A model generated the notes under the pieces. The model had not been told where the DNA came from. It worked only from the letters and a program-made list of their open reading frames with translations, and did no database searches. DNA of 39,714 nucleotides from Nocardia alni (lineage in GTDB: Bacteria > Actinomycetota > Actinomycetes > Mycobacteriales > Mycobacteriaceae), in NCBI RefSeq assembly GCF_019038435.1, contig NZ_JAGPOX010000093.1, positions 1 to 39,714 on the forward strand, read 5' to 3'. The translations under genes were made by a program, and so were the position numbers. This document shows positions 1-8,027 of this stretch, piece by piece. Position 1 is the first letter of the stretch, and every line of letters starts with the position of its first letter.

Positions 1-734
1 CTCGTCCCGGGGGCGTTCGGGGCCGAACTCAGGGCGCTGACCATGGACGGGGCGGCACCCGATGACCCGGAATCGCCGGACTTCGACGAACCGACCATGA
101 ACAGGGTCACGCCGACGCCGATGGCCACGACCGCCGCGGCCCCGATTCCGGCGAGCAACCAGGTCCTGCGCCCGCGCTCGGACGAGGGGCGGCCCGGTCC
201 GGATTCGGCGTCGTTCGCCCGGTCCGGCGCGCCGCCGGACCGGGGTCTCGTCGGCGGGACCGTATGCTGCGAAACCTGATTCGTCCGGTGGTCGTAATCG
301 ACGAGTCCGATCTCCTCGGTTCGCTCGTCCGGCCGTCCCCGATTGGGTTGGTGCGGTGGCTCGGCGAGCGCGCCACGGTCCGGCCGCTGCGAACCATGCT
401 GCGGTAAAGGGGATTTCGGATCGGTCAGGCGCAGGCTGGACCCGCGTGGCGTGGGATCCTGCTGCGCCGAAGGGGATTCACGCCGGATGGCATCCGTCTG
501 TGCCTCGTCCGTGGAATCGGGCATCGGGATGCGTTGGGTGCGTGCGTGGTTACCCGATACGTGCTCGGCCGGTATCAGCCCTGCCTTGCGCAGGTCGAGC
601 ATTTCGGTATTCATCGTATCGGCGGGCGAGGTCGGTTGCGGTAGGTCCACTCCGCGCAGATGCGCGGCGTGTTGCGGACGGGATCGGCCCTGCGGGGTGG
701 ACCGATCACCGGACTCACCGCTCGTCGAACTCAT
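1..734 (-). CDS. Proline-rich single-pass membrane protein, C-terminus beyond window edge
   Basis: I do not recognise this gene. The minus strand stays open from an ATG at 734-732 to the window edge (244 codons seen), so its C-terminus is missing. A GGTGAG-like ribosome binding site lies just upstream. The first 190 residues are polar, rich in Pro, Arg, Asp and Gln, and look disordered. Residues about 191-214 form one membrane helix (begins TWLLAGIGAA), preceded by an Arg-rich stretch (SSERGRR), so the N-terminus should be cytoplasmic. A Ser/Gly-rich linker follows and leads to an unseen extracytoplasmic part. It lies 48 bp downstream of the metallophosphoesterase gene on the same strand and may share its transcript. 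The shape resembles actinobacterial envelope proteins with a variable outer domain, but no function can be assigned. Confidence 0.75.
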   Translation of the reverse strand, partial: MSSTSGESGDRSTPQGRSRPQHAAHLRGVDLPQPTSPADTMNTEMLDLRKAGLIPAEHVSGNHARTQRIPMPDSTDEAQTDAIRRESPSAQQDPTPRGSSLRLTDPKSPLPQHGSQRPDRGALAEPPHQPNRGRPDERTEEIGLVDYDHRTNQVSQHTVPPTRPRSGGAPDRANDAESGPGRPSSERGRRTWLLAGIGAAAVVAIGVGVTLFMVGSSKSGDSGSSGAAPSMVSALSSAPNAPGT

Positions 735-782
735 TACTCACCCTTGTCCCCTCACCCGGTGTATCGAATCGGTGAGCAAACC

Positions 783-1745
783 CTAACGCGCCACGACTTC
801 CGACGTGGACACGCCGTGGCCGCTGTCCGCGGCCGGTCGCTGCGGCGGAGCCGCGACCAGCGTGAGCAGAGTCGCCTCCGGACGGCAACAGAACCGGTAC
901 GGCGCCCACGGCGACGTGCCCAGCCCGGCGGAGACGTGCAGCCGGGTGTGCGCGCCCCAGCGCGAGGGGCCCTTCACCCGGGAGCGGTCGATACCGCAGT
1001 TGGTCACCAGCGCACCGAAGCCGGGCACGCACAGCTGTCCGCCGTGCGTGTGCCCGGCCAGCACCAGGTCGTAACCGTCGGTGGCGAAGCGATCCAGCAC
1101 CCGCGGCTCGGGCGAGTGGGTCAGGCCGATGCTCAGCTCGGCCAGCGGGTTGGGCGCGCCGGCCACGGTGTCGTAGCGGTCGCGCTTCAGATGCGGATCG
1201 TCCACACCGGCGGCAGCGATCTTGATCCCGGCCACCTCGACGTCCCGGCGCACATGCGTCAGGTCGTGCCAGCCGCGCTCGTTGAACGCCGCGCGCAGAT
1301 CCTGCCACGGCAGCGGCGCGCCGTGCACGCGCTTGTGGTCCTTCTTGAAGTACTTCAGCGGGTTCTTCGGCACCGGGGCGAAATAGTCGTTGCTGCCGAA
1401 GACGAACAGGCCGGGCCGGGCCAGCAGATCCGACAGGGCCTGCACGACCGACGGGACCGCCCGCGGGTGCGCGAGGTTGTCGCCGGTGTTGACCACCAGA
1501 TCCGGTTCGAGCCGGGCCAGATCCTGTACCCATGCCTGTTTCAGCTTCTGCCCGGGCGTCATGTGCAGATCGGAAATGTGCAACACCCGTAGGCTGGCCG
1601 ATCCCGGTTGTAGCACCGGCAACGTGGTCTCGCGGAGGACGAAGGCGTTGCGCTCGATCAGGGAGGCGTAGCCGATTCCGGCGATTCCGGCGCCAGCGAC
1701 GCCCAGAGCGGCTCGTCGGAGTACGGGAGACGAGAGTACGGGCAT
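783..1745 (-). CDS. Membrane-associated metallophosphoesterase (YaeI/YkuE type)
   Basis: A calcineurin-like phosphoesterase of 320 aa, orthologous by position and sequence to Rv3683. An N-terminal hydrophobic segment (about residues 9-30) should anchor it to or carry it across the membrane. The di-metal motifs are all present: ISDLH (D59, H61), NTGDN (D89), GSND (N119), a THSPEP histidine and GHTHGG. This subfamily includes E. coli YaeI and Bacillus YkuE; the natural substrate here is unknown, and phosphodiester or phospholipid head-group hydrolysis is inference. The start is ATG at 1745, supported by a TATCCT box six bases upstream, which suggests a leaderless message. It is divergent from the yqeY gene. 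Confidence 0.88.
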   Translation of the reverse strand: MPVLSSPVLRRAALGVAGAGIAGIGYASLIERNAFVLRETTLPVLQPGSASLRVLHISDLHMTPGQKLKQAWVQDLARLEPDLVVNTGDNLAHPRAVPSVVQALSDLLARPGLFVFGSNDYFAPVPKNPLKYFKKDHKRVHGAPLPWQDLRAAFNERGWHDLTHVRRDVEVAGIKIAAAGVDDPHLKRDRYDTVAGAPNPLAELSIGLTHSPEPRVLDRFATDGYDLVLAGHTHGGQLCVPGFGALVTNCGIDRSRVKGPSRWGAHTRLHVSAGLGTSPWAPYRFCCRPEATLLTLVAAPPQRPAADSGHGVSTSEVVAR

Positions 1746-1751
1746 TCGATC

Positions 1752-1757
1752 AGGATA
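1752..1757 (-). promoter_or_regulatory. -10 box, leaderless promoter of the metallophosphoesterase
   Basis: TATCCT on the minus strand, six bases (GATCGA) before the ATG. A transcript starting at the usual distance would begin at or next to the start codon. No ribosome binding site is visible. Confidence 0.5.
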
Positions 1758-1850
1758 GGCGACGGACGCAACGCGTGCCGAGTGCTATTGGGCACAGGAT
1801 TCTTCTCGCGGCAGACGCAAAACCGGTGGGGCTCGGTGCGCGGACTCCGA

Positions 1851-1856
1851 TAGCGT
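1851..1856 (+). promoter_or_regulatory. -10 box, leaderless promoter of yqeY
   Basis: TAGCGT followed by seven bases and then ATG at 1864. This argues for the ATG rather than the in-frame GTG at 1855, which would lie inside the promoter. Confidence 0.45.
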
Positions 1857-1863
1857 GTGCGGT

Positions 1864-2328
1864 ATGCCGGAACTCGAGTCGACGCTGCGGGCTGATCTGA
1901 CCACCTCCATGAAGGCCAGGGACACGCTGCGCACCAGCACCCTGCGCATGCTGCTGGCCGCCGTGCAGACCGAGAAGGTCTCCGGCAAGCAGGCACGGGA
2001 GTTGTCCGACGCCGAGGTGATCTCGGTGCTGACCAAGGAAGCCAAGAAGCGCAACGAGGCGGCTGTGGTCTACGAGCAGGCCGGACGCGGTGAACTCGCC
2101 GCCAACGAGCGTGCCGAAGAGGAGATCATCGGCGAATACCTGCCGACCCAGCTCACCGAGGCCGAGGTCGCCGATATCGCCGATACCGCGATCGCCGACA
2201 TCGCCGAGCAGAACGGTGAGCGTCCCGGCATGCGGCAGATGGGCCAGGTCATGAAGATCGCCACCGCCCTCGCGGCCGGTCGCGCCGACGGCTCGCGCCT
2301 GTCCGCCGCCGTCAAGGCGCGTTTGTAA
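1864..2328 (+). CDS. GatB/YqeY domain protein
   Basis: A 154-aa protein of the GatB/YqeY family. This family shares the C-terminal tRNA-binding domain of the amidotransferase subunit GatB but occurs as a stand-alone protein whose role is unsettled. Family hallmarks include LRTSTLRMLLAA, KEAKKRNEA, EYLPTQL and the C-terminal GxMRQMGQVMK region. The length is normal. I prefer the ATG at 1864 (MPELESTLRADL) over GTG 1855 because family members start close to this point and because of the promoter position. It is convergent with ponA2, sharing a terminator. Confidence 0.88.
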   Translation: MPELESTLRADLTTSMKARDTLRTSTLRMLLAAVQTEKVSGKQARELSDAEVISVLTKEAKKRNEAAVVYEQAGRGELAANERAEEEIIGEYLPTQLTEAEVADIADTAIADIAEQNGERPGMRQMGQVMKIATALAAGRADGSRLSAAVKARL

Positions 2329-2359
2329 CTTCTACGGCCGGACAGCCCGCCGAAACGCC

Positions 2360-2391
2360 GGAACCCCGCCGATCTTCATCGGCGGGGTTCC
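2360..2391. terminator. Bidirectional terminator between yqeY and ponA2
   Basis: A perfect 14-bp stem (left arm GGAACCCCGCCGAT) closed by a CTTC loop lies between the two convergent stop codons. There is no strong T-tract, as is common in high-GC actinobacteria. Confidence 0.75.
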
Positions 2392-2397
2392 GTGCGT

Positions 2398-4755
2398 TCA
2401 TCTCGGTATCGGGATGGGGATGGGTGGCAGCCGTGGTATCGGAGGCAGCAGTCCGGGCGGCAGGTTCGCTGGCAGCGGCGGCAGGAGCCCGCGCTGGGTG
2501 CCGTCGCTGAGGAACAGCGTGATCACCGATCCGGGGATCGCCGAACCGTTCGGCGTGGTGCCCTGCACCGTGCCCTTGGTCGCCGAACCGGGCTGGGTCA
2601 CCGCGGTCACCTGGAACCCCGCGCCGGTCAGGGTGCGGGTGGCCTCGGCCTGGGTCATCCCCATCACGTCCGGGATCTGGGAATTACTGGATCCGCGCAC
2701 GTACTTGTCGTCCAGTGGCGGTAGCGCCGTGGGCGGGAAATTACCCAGCACCGGTCTTATGCCCAGGAACCAGCTGCGAGCCGGTTCGTTACCACCGAAC
2801 AGGTTGCCACTGCCGCAGTTTCGCAGCGGGAACGAGCAGATCTCGTCCGGGGTGGACGTATCGCTGTAGATGTACGACGCGCCGGCCAGTGAATTGGTGA
2901 AGCCCAGGAACGCCGAGGACCGGTTGGTCTCGGTGGTGCCGGTCTTCGAGGACACCGGAACGTTCCAGCCGGCGATGTGGGCCGACCCGGCCGCGGTGCC
3001 GCTGACCGCGTCCTGGCTCAGCGCGTTGGCCAGCGTATGCGCCAGCCCGGGATCGAGGACCTGCTCACAGGCCTCCTGGGTGAGCGAGACCGGTTTACCG
3101 TTGCGGTCCAGGACCTCTTTGATCGGCGACGGGGGGCACCACTTGCCGCCCGAGGCCAGCGTGGCGGCCACATTGGACAGCTCCAGCGGGTTGACCGCGA
3201 CCGGTCCGAGGGTGAACGAACCCAGGTTCTGCTGTTTGAACATGTCGGCCAGGCTCTGATTGCCGTGCCCGGAGGTGCCGGGTTTGGCGTACGAGCGCAG
3301 GCCCATGCGCACCGCCATATCGACGGCCGGTGTCACCCCGACGTCCTGGATCAACTTGACGAACGCGGTGTTCGGCGAGGTTGCCAGCGCCTCGGTCACC
3401 GACAGCGGCGAACGGTAGTTGCCCGCGTTCTTCACGCAGTAGGCGTTCGCCGGACAGCCGGGCGTGTCGCTCGAGCCCATGCCCTTGGCGACGTAGAACG
3501 GCGGCACCTCCAGATTGGCGCTGGTACCCAGGCCCTTCTCCATCGCCGCAGCCGTGGTGAAGATCTTGAAGATCGACCCGGCGCCGTCGCCCTCCATCGA
3601 GAACGGTTCCGGCTGCACCGTCTGGTGGATGCTCGCGTCCAGGCCGTATGTGCGGCTGGACACCATCGCCACCACGTTGTGGGAGTCCTGACCTGGCGCG
3701 ATGATGCTCGACACCTCGGCGATGTTGTCGAGGTCGGGCGGGGCCATGGAGTCGACCGCCGACTTCATCGAGTTCTGCACCGCCGGGTCCAGGGTTGTGC
3801 GGATCAGGTAACCCCCCTTATCGATCTGATCCGTACTGATTCCGGCGTCGGCCAGATACTGCAGTGCGTAGTCGCAGAAAAAGCCGCGGTCGTTGGCGGC
3901 GATACAGCCGTTGGGCAGGCCGTTGGGCTGGGGCAGCACGCCCAGCGGCATCTCCTTGGCAGCACGGAATTCGGTGGCGCGATTGGGGATGTTCTGGATC
4001 TCGGTGTCCAGCACCGTGTTCCGGCGCTCGAGCACGTCCTTCGGGTGGGTGTACGGGTTGAACTTCGAGGTGCTCTGGACCATGCCCGCGAGCATTGCGG
4101 CCTGCGGAACCGTGAGGTCCTTGGCATCGACGCCGAAGTAGGTCTGCGCGGCGTCCTGCACGCCGTAGGCGCCGTTGCCGAAGTAGACCAGATTCAGGTA
4201 GCGGGTGAGGATCTCGTCCTTGGTGAGCTGCTTGTCCAGGGTCAGCGCCAGCCGGATCTCGCGCAGCTTGCGCGCCGGGGTCGTCTCGATCGCGGCGCGG
4301 CGTTCGGCATCGGTCTTGGCCACGACCAGCAGCTGGAAGTTCTTCACGTACTGCTGGTCGATGGTGGAACCACCCTGCTGCACCTCACCGCTCGAGGTGT
4401 TGCGCAGGAACGCGCGGAAGGTGCCCTGCCAGTCCACGCCGTGGTGCTGCAGGAAGCGGCGGTCCTCGATGGAGACCTGCGCCAACTTCATGTTGTTGGA
4501 GATCTTGTCGCTGGGCACCTGAAAGCGCCGCTGGTCGTATAACCAGGCTATGGGTGCTCCTGTCGAGTCGACCATGGTCGATACCGCGGGGACTGTGCCC
4601 TCCAGCACTTCCGCGGAGACGTTGTCGACGGCATCGGCGGCGCGGTTGGACACATACCCGAAACCGCCGGCGAGCGGGAACAACAGCCCGGCGATGAGGG
4701 CGGCCGCCAGGATGCACGCCCCGGCCAGTCTGGCGAGCGCTTGTGAGATCGGCAC
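2398..4755 (-). CDS. ponA2: Bifunctional class A penicillin-binding protein PonA2 with PASTA domain
   Basis: A 785-aa transglycosylase/transpeptidase that polymerises and cross-links peptidoglycan outside the membrane. One membrane helix is near residues 10-30. The GT51 domain shows EDRRFLQHHGVD (E97 likely catalytic), GGSTIDQQYVKN, TPARKLREI and RYLNLVYFGNGAYG. The transpeptidase has the SIFK box (S394, K397), SPN (460-462) and KTGT (604-607). One PASTA domain (about 692-752) follows, then a Pro/Leu-rich tail ending in IPIPR repeats. It aligns closely with M. tuberculosis PonA2 throughout. I chose GTG at 4755 (MPISQALARLAG) because it matches the mycobacterial N-terminus; the frame is open upstream to an ATG at 4842. 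It is divergent from whiB4. In mycobacteria PonA2 is dispensable for growth but matters under oxidative, heat and stationary stress. Confidence 0.95.
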   Translation of the reverse strand: MPISQALARLAGACILAAALIAGLLFPLAGGFGYVSNRAADAVDNVSAEVLEGTVPAVSTMVDSTGAPIAWLYDQRRFQVPSDKISNNMKLAQVSIEDRRFLQHHGVDWQGTFRAFLRNTSSGEVQQGGSTIDQQYVKNFQLLVVAKTDAERRAAIETTPARKLREIRLALTLDKQLTKDEILTRYLNLVYFGNGAYGVQDAAQTYFGVDAKDLTVPQAAMLAGMVQSTSKFNPYTHPKDVLERRNTVLDTEIQNIPNRATEFRAAKEMPLGVLPQPNGLPNGCIAANDRGFFCDYALQYLADAGISTDQIDKGGYLIRTTLDPAVQNSMKSAVDSMAPPDLDNIAEVSSIIAPGQDSHNVVAMVSSRTYGLDASIHQTVQPEPFSMEGDGAGSIFKIFTTAAAMEKGLGTSANLEVPPFYVAKGMGSSDTPGCPANAYCVKNAGNYRSPLSVTEALATSPNTAFVKLIQDVGVTPAVDMAVRMGLRSYAKPGTSGHGNQSLADMFKQQNLGSFTLGPVAVNPLELSNVAATLASGGKWCPPSPIKEVLDRNGKPVSLTQEACEQVLDPGLAHTLANALSQDAVSGTAAGSAHIAGWNVPVSSKTGTTETNRSSAFLGFTNSLAGASYIYSDTSTPDEICSFPLRNCGSGNLFGGNEPARSWFLGIRPVLGNFPPTALPPLDDKYVRGSSNSQIPDVMGMTQAEATRTLTGAGFQVTAVTQPGSATKGTVQGTTPNGSAIPGSVITLFLSDGTQRGLLPPLPANLPPGLLPPIPRLPPIPIPIPR

Positions 4756-5117
4756 AGACCAAGAGTAGAGGGAGCCCTCCCGGACGGGCGGTCGCGGTGC
4801 GATCCTCGGATTGAGTGCCCCGCTAGACGTGGGCCCCATCACACTTCGGCGTGTCTTCGAATGAAAAGCCGGGCGTGTCGCCCCGTTGGGTCAGGCTGTC
4901 CGGATTTATGTCGCATTTGCGTGGACGGGCGTACCAGAAAATCTCGAGACGGTCTTGCGCTGCCCCCATACCTTTACCTAGATTGAGAACCCAGTGTGAT
5001 AGAGCTAACACTCAAAGTGGAATGTGGTGAGAACCGCAGCGGGGTTGGGTTGCTGCGGACCTCACGCGATTCCGGAGCGCCGTTGACCGGTGTTCGGACT
5101 GCAAAGGGGCACACCAA
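4756..5117. other. Divergent ponA2-whiB4 intergenic region (362 bp)
   Basis: No gene is supported here. It must hold the promoters of both ponA2 (minus) and whiB4 (plus). The portion at 4880-5025 is less GC-rich than its surroundings. I see no unambiguous -35/-10 pair. The first part may encode an N-terminal extension of PonA2 if the upstream ATG at 4842 is used, which I think unlikely. Confidence 0.6.
5034..5058 (+). repeat. Inverted repeat in the whiB4 leader
   Basis: Arms CCGCAGC (5034-5040) and GCTGCGG (5052-5058) flank an 11-base G/T-rich spacer about 60 bp upstream of whiB4. It could be an operator or an mRNA hairpin; nothing in the sequence decides between these. Confidence 0.35.
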
Positions 5118-5441
5118 ATGCATATGACTACCCCCATCGCTCGATTGGACGTGGAGCAGGCCGAAGCGAGGATCGCCTGGGTGTCCCAGGCCCGATGCAA
5201 GGAAGTGGATCCCGACCAGCTGTTCGTCCGCGGCGCCGCGCAGCGCAAGGCGGCGACGATCTGTCGGCACTGCCCCGTCCTGATGGAGTGCGGTGCCGAT
5301 GCCCTGGACAATCGAGTGGAGTTCGGCGTGTGGGGTGGTATGACCGAACGGCAGCGGCGCGCGCTGCTCAAGCAGCATCCTGAGGTGACGTCCTGGGCGG
5401 AGTTCTTCCGGGCCCAGCGGAACCAGAAGGTGGCGATCTGA
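5118..5441 (+). CDS. whiB4: WhiB4-type iron-sulfur redox regulator
   Basis: A 107-aa WhiB-family protein. Four cysteines, C27, C49, C52 and C58, would hold a [4Fe-4S] cluster in the arrangement C-X21-C-X2-C-X5-C. GVWGG follows, then a basic C-terminal stretch (RQRRALLKQHPEV). The block QRKAA.ICRHCPV...C.ADALDN is nearly identical to M. tuberculosis WhiB4 (Rv3681c), and the neighbours also match. WhiB4 senses oxygen and oxidants and affects antioxidant and beta-lactam response genes in mycobacteria; its position beside ponA2 and bagAB is conserved. The start at ATG 5118 has AAGGGG eight bases upstream. A second ATG at 5124 is possible. Confidence 0.95.
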   Translation: MHMTTPIARLDVEQAEARIAWVSQARCKEVDPDQLFVRGAAQRKAATICRHCPVLMECGADALDNRVEFGVWGGMTERQRRALLKQHPEVTSWAEFFRAQRNQKVAI

Positions 5442-5456
5442 CGAGAATCCGACAAC

Positions 5457-5493
5457 TGGTCCGAGCCCGCAGTCGCGGGCTCGGACCATTTTG
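5457..5493. terminator. Terminator between whiB4 and bagB
   Basis: A 14-bp perfect stem (TGGTCCGAGCCCGC with its complement) around loop AGTC, followed on the plus strand by TTTTG. It separates convergent genes and probably serves both. Confidence 0.85.
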
Positions 5494-5549
5494 CCCACTG
5501 AGCCCGCGCAACCCACCCTCGCGCCGAGTTCACCTGCCCGTCGGCTCCG

Positions 5550-6746
5550 TCAGCGCCTGTGATCCCGGACCGTGACCGCCGGAAGGGGATCCCGGTCCGG
5601 GTGTGCCCCCAGCAACTGATCGGCGACGGCGCGCAGCGCGTCCAGATCGGACACCTCGAACGGCAGCGACGTGACCGTCACGATCGGCACCCGCGGATGC
5701 GCTCCGGTGAACCGCTGCAGCAGTTGCTGTTCCCGCGCGGCTGTGGTGGCGCGGTGCGCGTGGATGCGCAGCACATCGGCGGCCAGCGCGCGCGGATCGG
5801 TCTCGGCGGCAGCCTCGCCCCCTGCCGTCAGCCCGTCGGCCGCCGCGACAGCCTGCTCGGCCGACAGCGAGCACAGCACCGGATGGGTGCGATTGAGGAC
5901 CAGTCCGGCCAGCGGCATCTGGTCGGTGGACAGGCGATCGACGAAGAACGACGCCTCCCGTAGCGCATCGGGCTCGGCCGCGGCCACCACCAGGAAGTGT
6001 GTGCCCGGCCGCAACAGCATCGACAAGGTGCGCTCGGCGCGATCCTGGAATCCGCCGAACATCGATTCGAGCGACTGGAGAAACAGCGAGGCGTCCTTGA
6101 GCATCTGACCGCCCACGATCGTGGACACGCCGCGCACCGCCAGGCTCATCGCGCCGGTCACGAAGCGGCCCACCCCGCGTCCGGGCGCCATGATCACGCG
6201 AATCATCCGGCCGTTCAGGAAATTCCCGAGTCGTTTCGGCGCGTCGAGGAAGTCCAGGGCGTTGCGTGAGGGCGGCGTGTCGACGACGACCAGATCCCAT
6301 TCCTTCTTGCCGACGAGCTGCCCCAGCTTCTCCATCGCCATGTATTCCTGCGTACCGCCGAAGGACGAGGCGACCGTCTGATAGAAGGGGTTGGCGAAGA
6401 TCTGCTCGGCCTTGTCCGGGGTGGTGTGCTCGAGCACCATCTCGTCGAACGTGCGGCGCATGTTGAGCATCATCGCGAACAGCTCGCCCTCGACCTCGGG
6501 GCCCAGCGGCACCCGCTGCGGTTCGTTGCCCAGATCGCTGACCCCGAGCGACTGTGCCAGTCGCCGTGCAGGATCGATCGTCAGCACGACCACCTTGCGG
6601 CCGGATTCGGCGGCGCGCAGCGCGATGGCCGCGGCGGTGGTCGTCTTGCCGACGCCACCGCTGCCGCAGCACACCACCACTCGCGCGGCGGGATCGGCCA
6701 GGATCGCACCGAGGTCCAGGGGCTCGGCAGGGACGGGATGAGACAT
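5550..6746 (-). CDS. bagB: Get3/ArsA-like ATPase subunit B (BagB, Rv3680 type)
   Basis: A 398-aa P-loop ATPase of the ArsA/Get3 group. The P-loop is GSGGVGKTT (about 28-36). The second lysine, which binds nucleotide, is present (K34), but the signature lysine of the deviant Walker A motif is Ser (S29). The switch I aspartate is kept in TIDPARRLAQ. DTPPSRNALDFLD is the A'/switch II region. Its start overlaps the stop of bagA by one base (TGATG), so the two are translationally coupled. In M. tuberculosis the orthologous pair has been described as Get3-like and as forming a complex; client proteins are not settled, and arsenite transport is unlikely because the metal-binding cysteines of ArsA are not evident. 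It is the natural partner of the subunit that keeps the signature lysine. Confidence 0.88.
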   Translation of the reverse strand: MSHPVPAEPLDLGAILADPAARVVVCCGSGGVGKTTTAAAIALRAAESGRKVVVLTIDPARRLAQSLGVSDLGNEPQRVPLGPEVEGELFAMMLNMRRTFDEMVLEHTTPDKAEQIFANPFYQTVASSFGGTQEYMAMEKLGQLVGKKEWDLVVVDTPPSRNALDFLDAPKRLGNFLNGRMIRVIMAPGRGVGRFVTGAMSLAVRGVSTIVGGQMLKDASLFLQSLESMFGGFQDRAERTLSMLLRPGTHFLVVAAAEPDALREASFFVDRLSTDQMPLAGLVLNRTHPVLCSLSAEQAVAAADGLTAGGEAAAETDPRALAADVLRIHAHRATTAAREQQLLQRFTGAHPRVPIVTVTSLPFEVSDLDALRAVADQLLGAHPDRDPLPAVTVRDHRR

Positions 6747-7774
6747 CAGCGGACTCCCTGCGCGCTCAGATGTTCGGCCAGCTCATAGAGTCCGCCCAGG
6801 TCGACGCCATCGAGCAGGGCCGGGAGGTACAGCCGGTCGACGTCGAGCCCGGCCAGCTCCGCGGAGCTGTCGTCCTGGGCCTGCAGGGTGGCGCAGTGCT
6901 GCACCGTCTCGGTGAGCAGGCCCTGGAAGTCGTTGTCGGACAGCTCTATTCCCGCTGCGTCCAGTCCCGTGCGCAGTGCCGCGACATCCAGGTCGCCGTC
7001 GGCTACCCGCTTGCGCAGCGCCGGGGGCAGATAGCCCTCGGTGGCCCGGTTGACGATGATCGTCCCGATGCGGAAGTCCGCCGCGGTCAGTTCCGCGACG
7101 GCGTCGGCGGTCTCCTGCACCGGCAGCGCCTCGAGCAGGGTGGCCAGATGCACGACGGTCTGTTCGGAATGCAGCACCCGTGACACCCCCTCGGCCTGCG
7201 AGGCGATCGGCCCGCCCTTGGCCACGTCGAGCATGGCCTTGGTGACGTCCAGGAACCCGGCGATGCGGCCGGTCGGCGGCGCGTCCACCACGACCTCGTC
7301 GTAGACGGGTCGCCCCGACTTGTCCGACCGCACAGCGCATTCCTTGATCTTGCCGGTGAGGATGACGTCCTTGAGGCCCGGCGCGATCGTGGTGACGAAT
7401 TCGATGGCGCCCATCCGGCGCATGGCGCGCCCGGCGAAGCCGAGGTTGTAGAACATCTCCAGGTATTCCAGGAAGGCGTGTTCGATATCCAGGGCCAGCG
7501 CCATGACCTCGCCGCCGCCGTCCGCGGTCGCGATCTTGGTCTCGGTCGGCGGCAGCGGCGGCAGGTCGAACAGCTGGGCGATGGACTGGCGTCCCTCCAC
7601 CTCGACCAGCAGCACCCGGCGGCCACCGGCTGCCAGGGCCAGCGCCAAAGCCGCGGCGACCGTGGACTTTCCGGTTCCGCCCTTGCCGGAGACGTAGTGC
7701 AGCCGGGCCTTGTCAGCCCGCGCCGGCCAGCCTGCCTGGGGCCCCTCGACGGGCGCTGCGATCGGTACTCCCAC
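6746..7774 (-). CDS. bagA: Get3/ArsA-like ATPase subunit A (BagA, Rv3679 type)
   Basis: A 342-aa partner ATPase. The P-loop GKGGTGKST contains both the signature lysine and the nucleotide lysine. The switch I motif, DPAH in Get3, reads VEVEGRQ, so the catalytic Asp is replaced by Glu. DAPPTGRIAGFLD marks switch II. Start is GTG at 7774, seven bases after a TAGGCT box, predicting a leaderless transcript. It is first in the bagAB operon and is divergent from the DUF4177 gene across an 88-bp shared promoter region. Together with BagB it probably forms an asymmetric dimer in the cytoplasm, with a role in handling membrane-bound proteins inferred from Get3. Confidence 0.87.
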   Translation of the reverse strand: MGVPIAAPVEGPQAGWPARADKARLHYVSGKGGTGKSTVAAALALALAAGGRRVLLVEVEGRQSIAQLFDLPPLPPTETKIATADGGGEVMALALDIEHAFLEYLEMFYNLGFAGRAMRRMGAIEFVTTIAPGLKDVILTGKIKECAVRSDKSGRPVYDEVVVDAPPTGRIAGFLDVTKAMLDVAKGGPIASQAEGVSRVLHSEQTVVHLATLLEALPVQETADAVAELTAADFRIGTIIVNRATEGYLPPALRKRVADGDLDVAALRTGLDAAGIELSDNDFQGLLTETVQHCATLQAQDDSSAELAGLDVDRLYLPALLDGVDLGGLYELAEHLSAQGVR

Positions 7775-7781
7775 GTCCGCG

Positions 7782-7787
7782 AGCCTA
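7782..7787 (-). promoter_or_regulatory. -10 box, leaderless promoter of bagAB
   Basis: TAGGCT (in the wider TTATAGGCT) seven bases before the GTG start. A TTAACA element further upstream could serve as -35, 17 bp from the overlapping TATAGG. Confidence 0.5.
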
Positions 7788-7849
7788 TAACCCGCCTCGA
7801 AGTACCTGTTAAGAGATGACCCTCACTGTCTGGTACACCACAATGCTTA

Positions 7850-7855
7850 TACGCT
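7850..7855 (+). promoter_or_regulatory. -10 box, leaderless promoter of the DUF4177-ridA pair
   Basis: TACGCT followed by CTGGCGC and then ATG at 7863. It shares the 88-bp divergent region with the bagAB promoter. Confidence 0.5.
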
Positions 7856-7862
7856 CTGGCGC

Positions 7863-8027
7863 ATGAGTGATGTGACGCAGTGGGAATACGCGACGGTGCC
7901 GCTTCTGACACATGCGACCAAGCAGATTCTGGACCAGTGGGGCGCCGATGGCTGGGAGCTGGTCACGGTCCTGCCGGGGCCGACCGGTGAGCAGCACGTC
8001 GCGTACCTGAAGCGAGTGAAGGGCTGA
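7863..8027 (+). CDS. DUF4177 family small protein
   Basis: A 54-aa protein beginning MSDVTQWEYATVPLL, with the DUF4177 pattern W-EY-x(n)-LNxxGxxGWELV (here QWGADGWELVTVLPG) and ending YLKRVKG. It corresponds to Rv3678A in gene order. The fold is probably a small beta-sheet domain; its function is unknown. The stop TGA overlaps the ATG of the downstream RidA-like gene (TGATG), showing tight translational coupling. It is easy to miss because of its length, but position, motif and coupling make it convincing. Confidence 0.88.
   Translation: MSDVTQWEYATVPLLTHATKQILDQWGADGWELVTVLPGPTGEQHVAYLKRVKG

Noticed and set aside
343..786. Plus-strand frames in the first 800 bases
   Set aside because: They are antisense to the proline-rich membrane protein, which continues off the left edge and has a clear start, membrane helix and ribosome binding site.
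2977..4542. 521-codon open frame antisense to ponA2
   Set aside because: Composition is that of an antisense shadow; PonA2 motifs lie on the other strand.
4998..5015. TGTGATAGAGCTAACACT upstream of whiB4 as a CRP site
   Set aside because: GTG and CAC are separated by ten bases rather than eight, so the half-sites are out of register.
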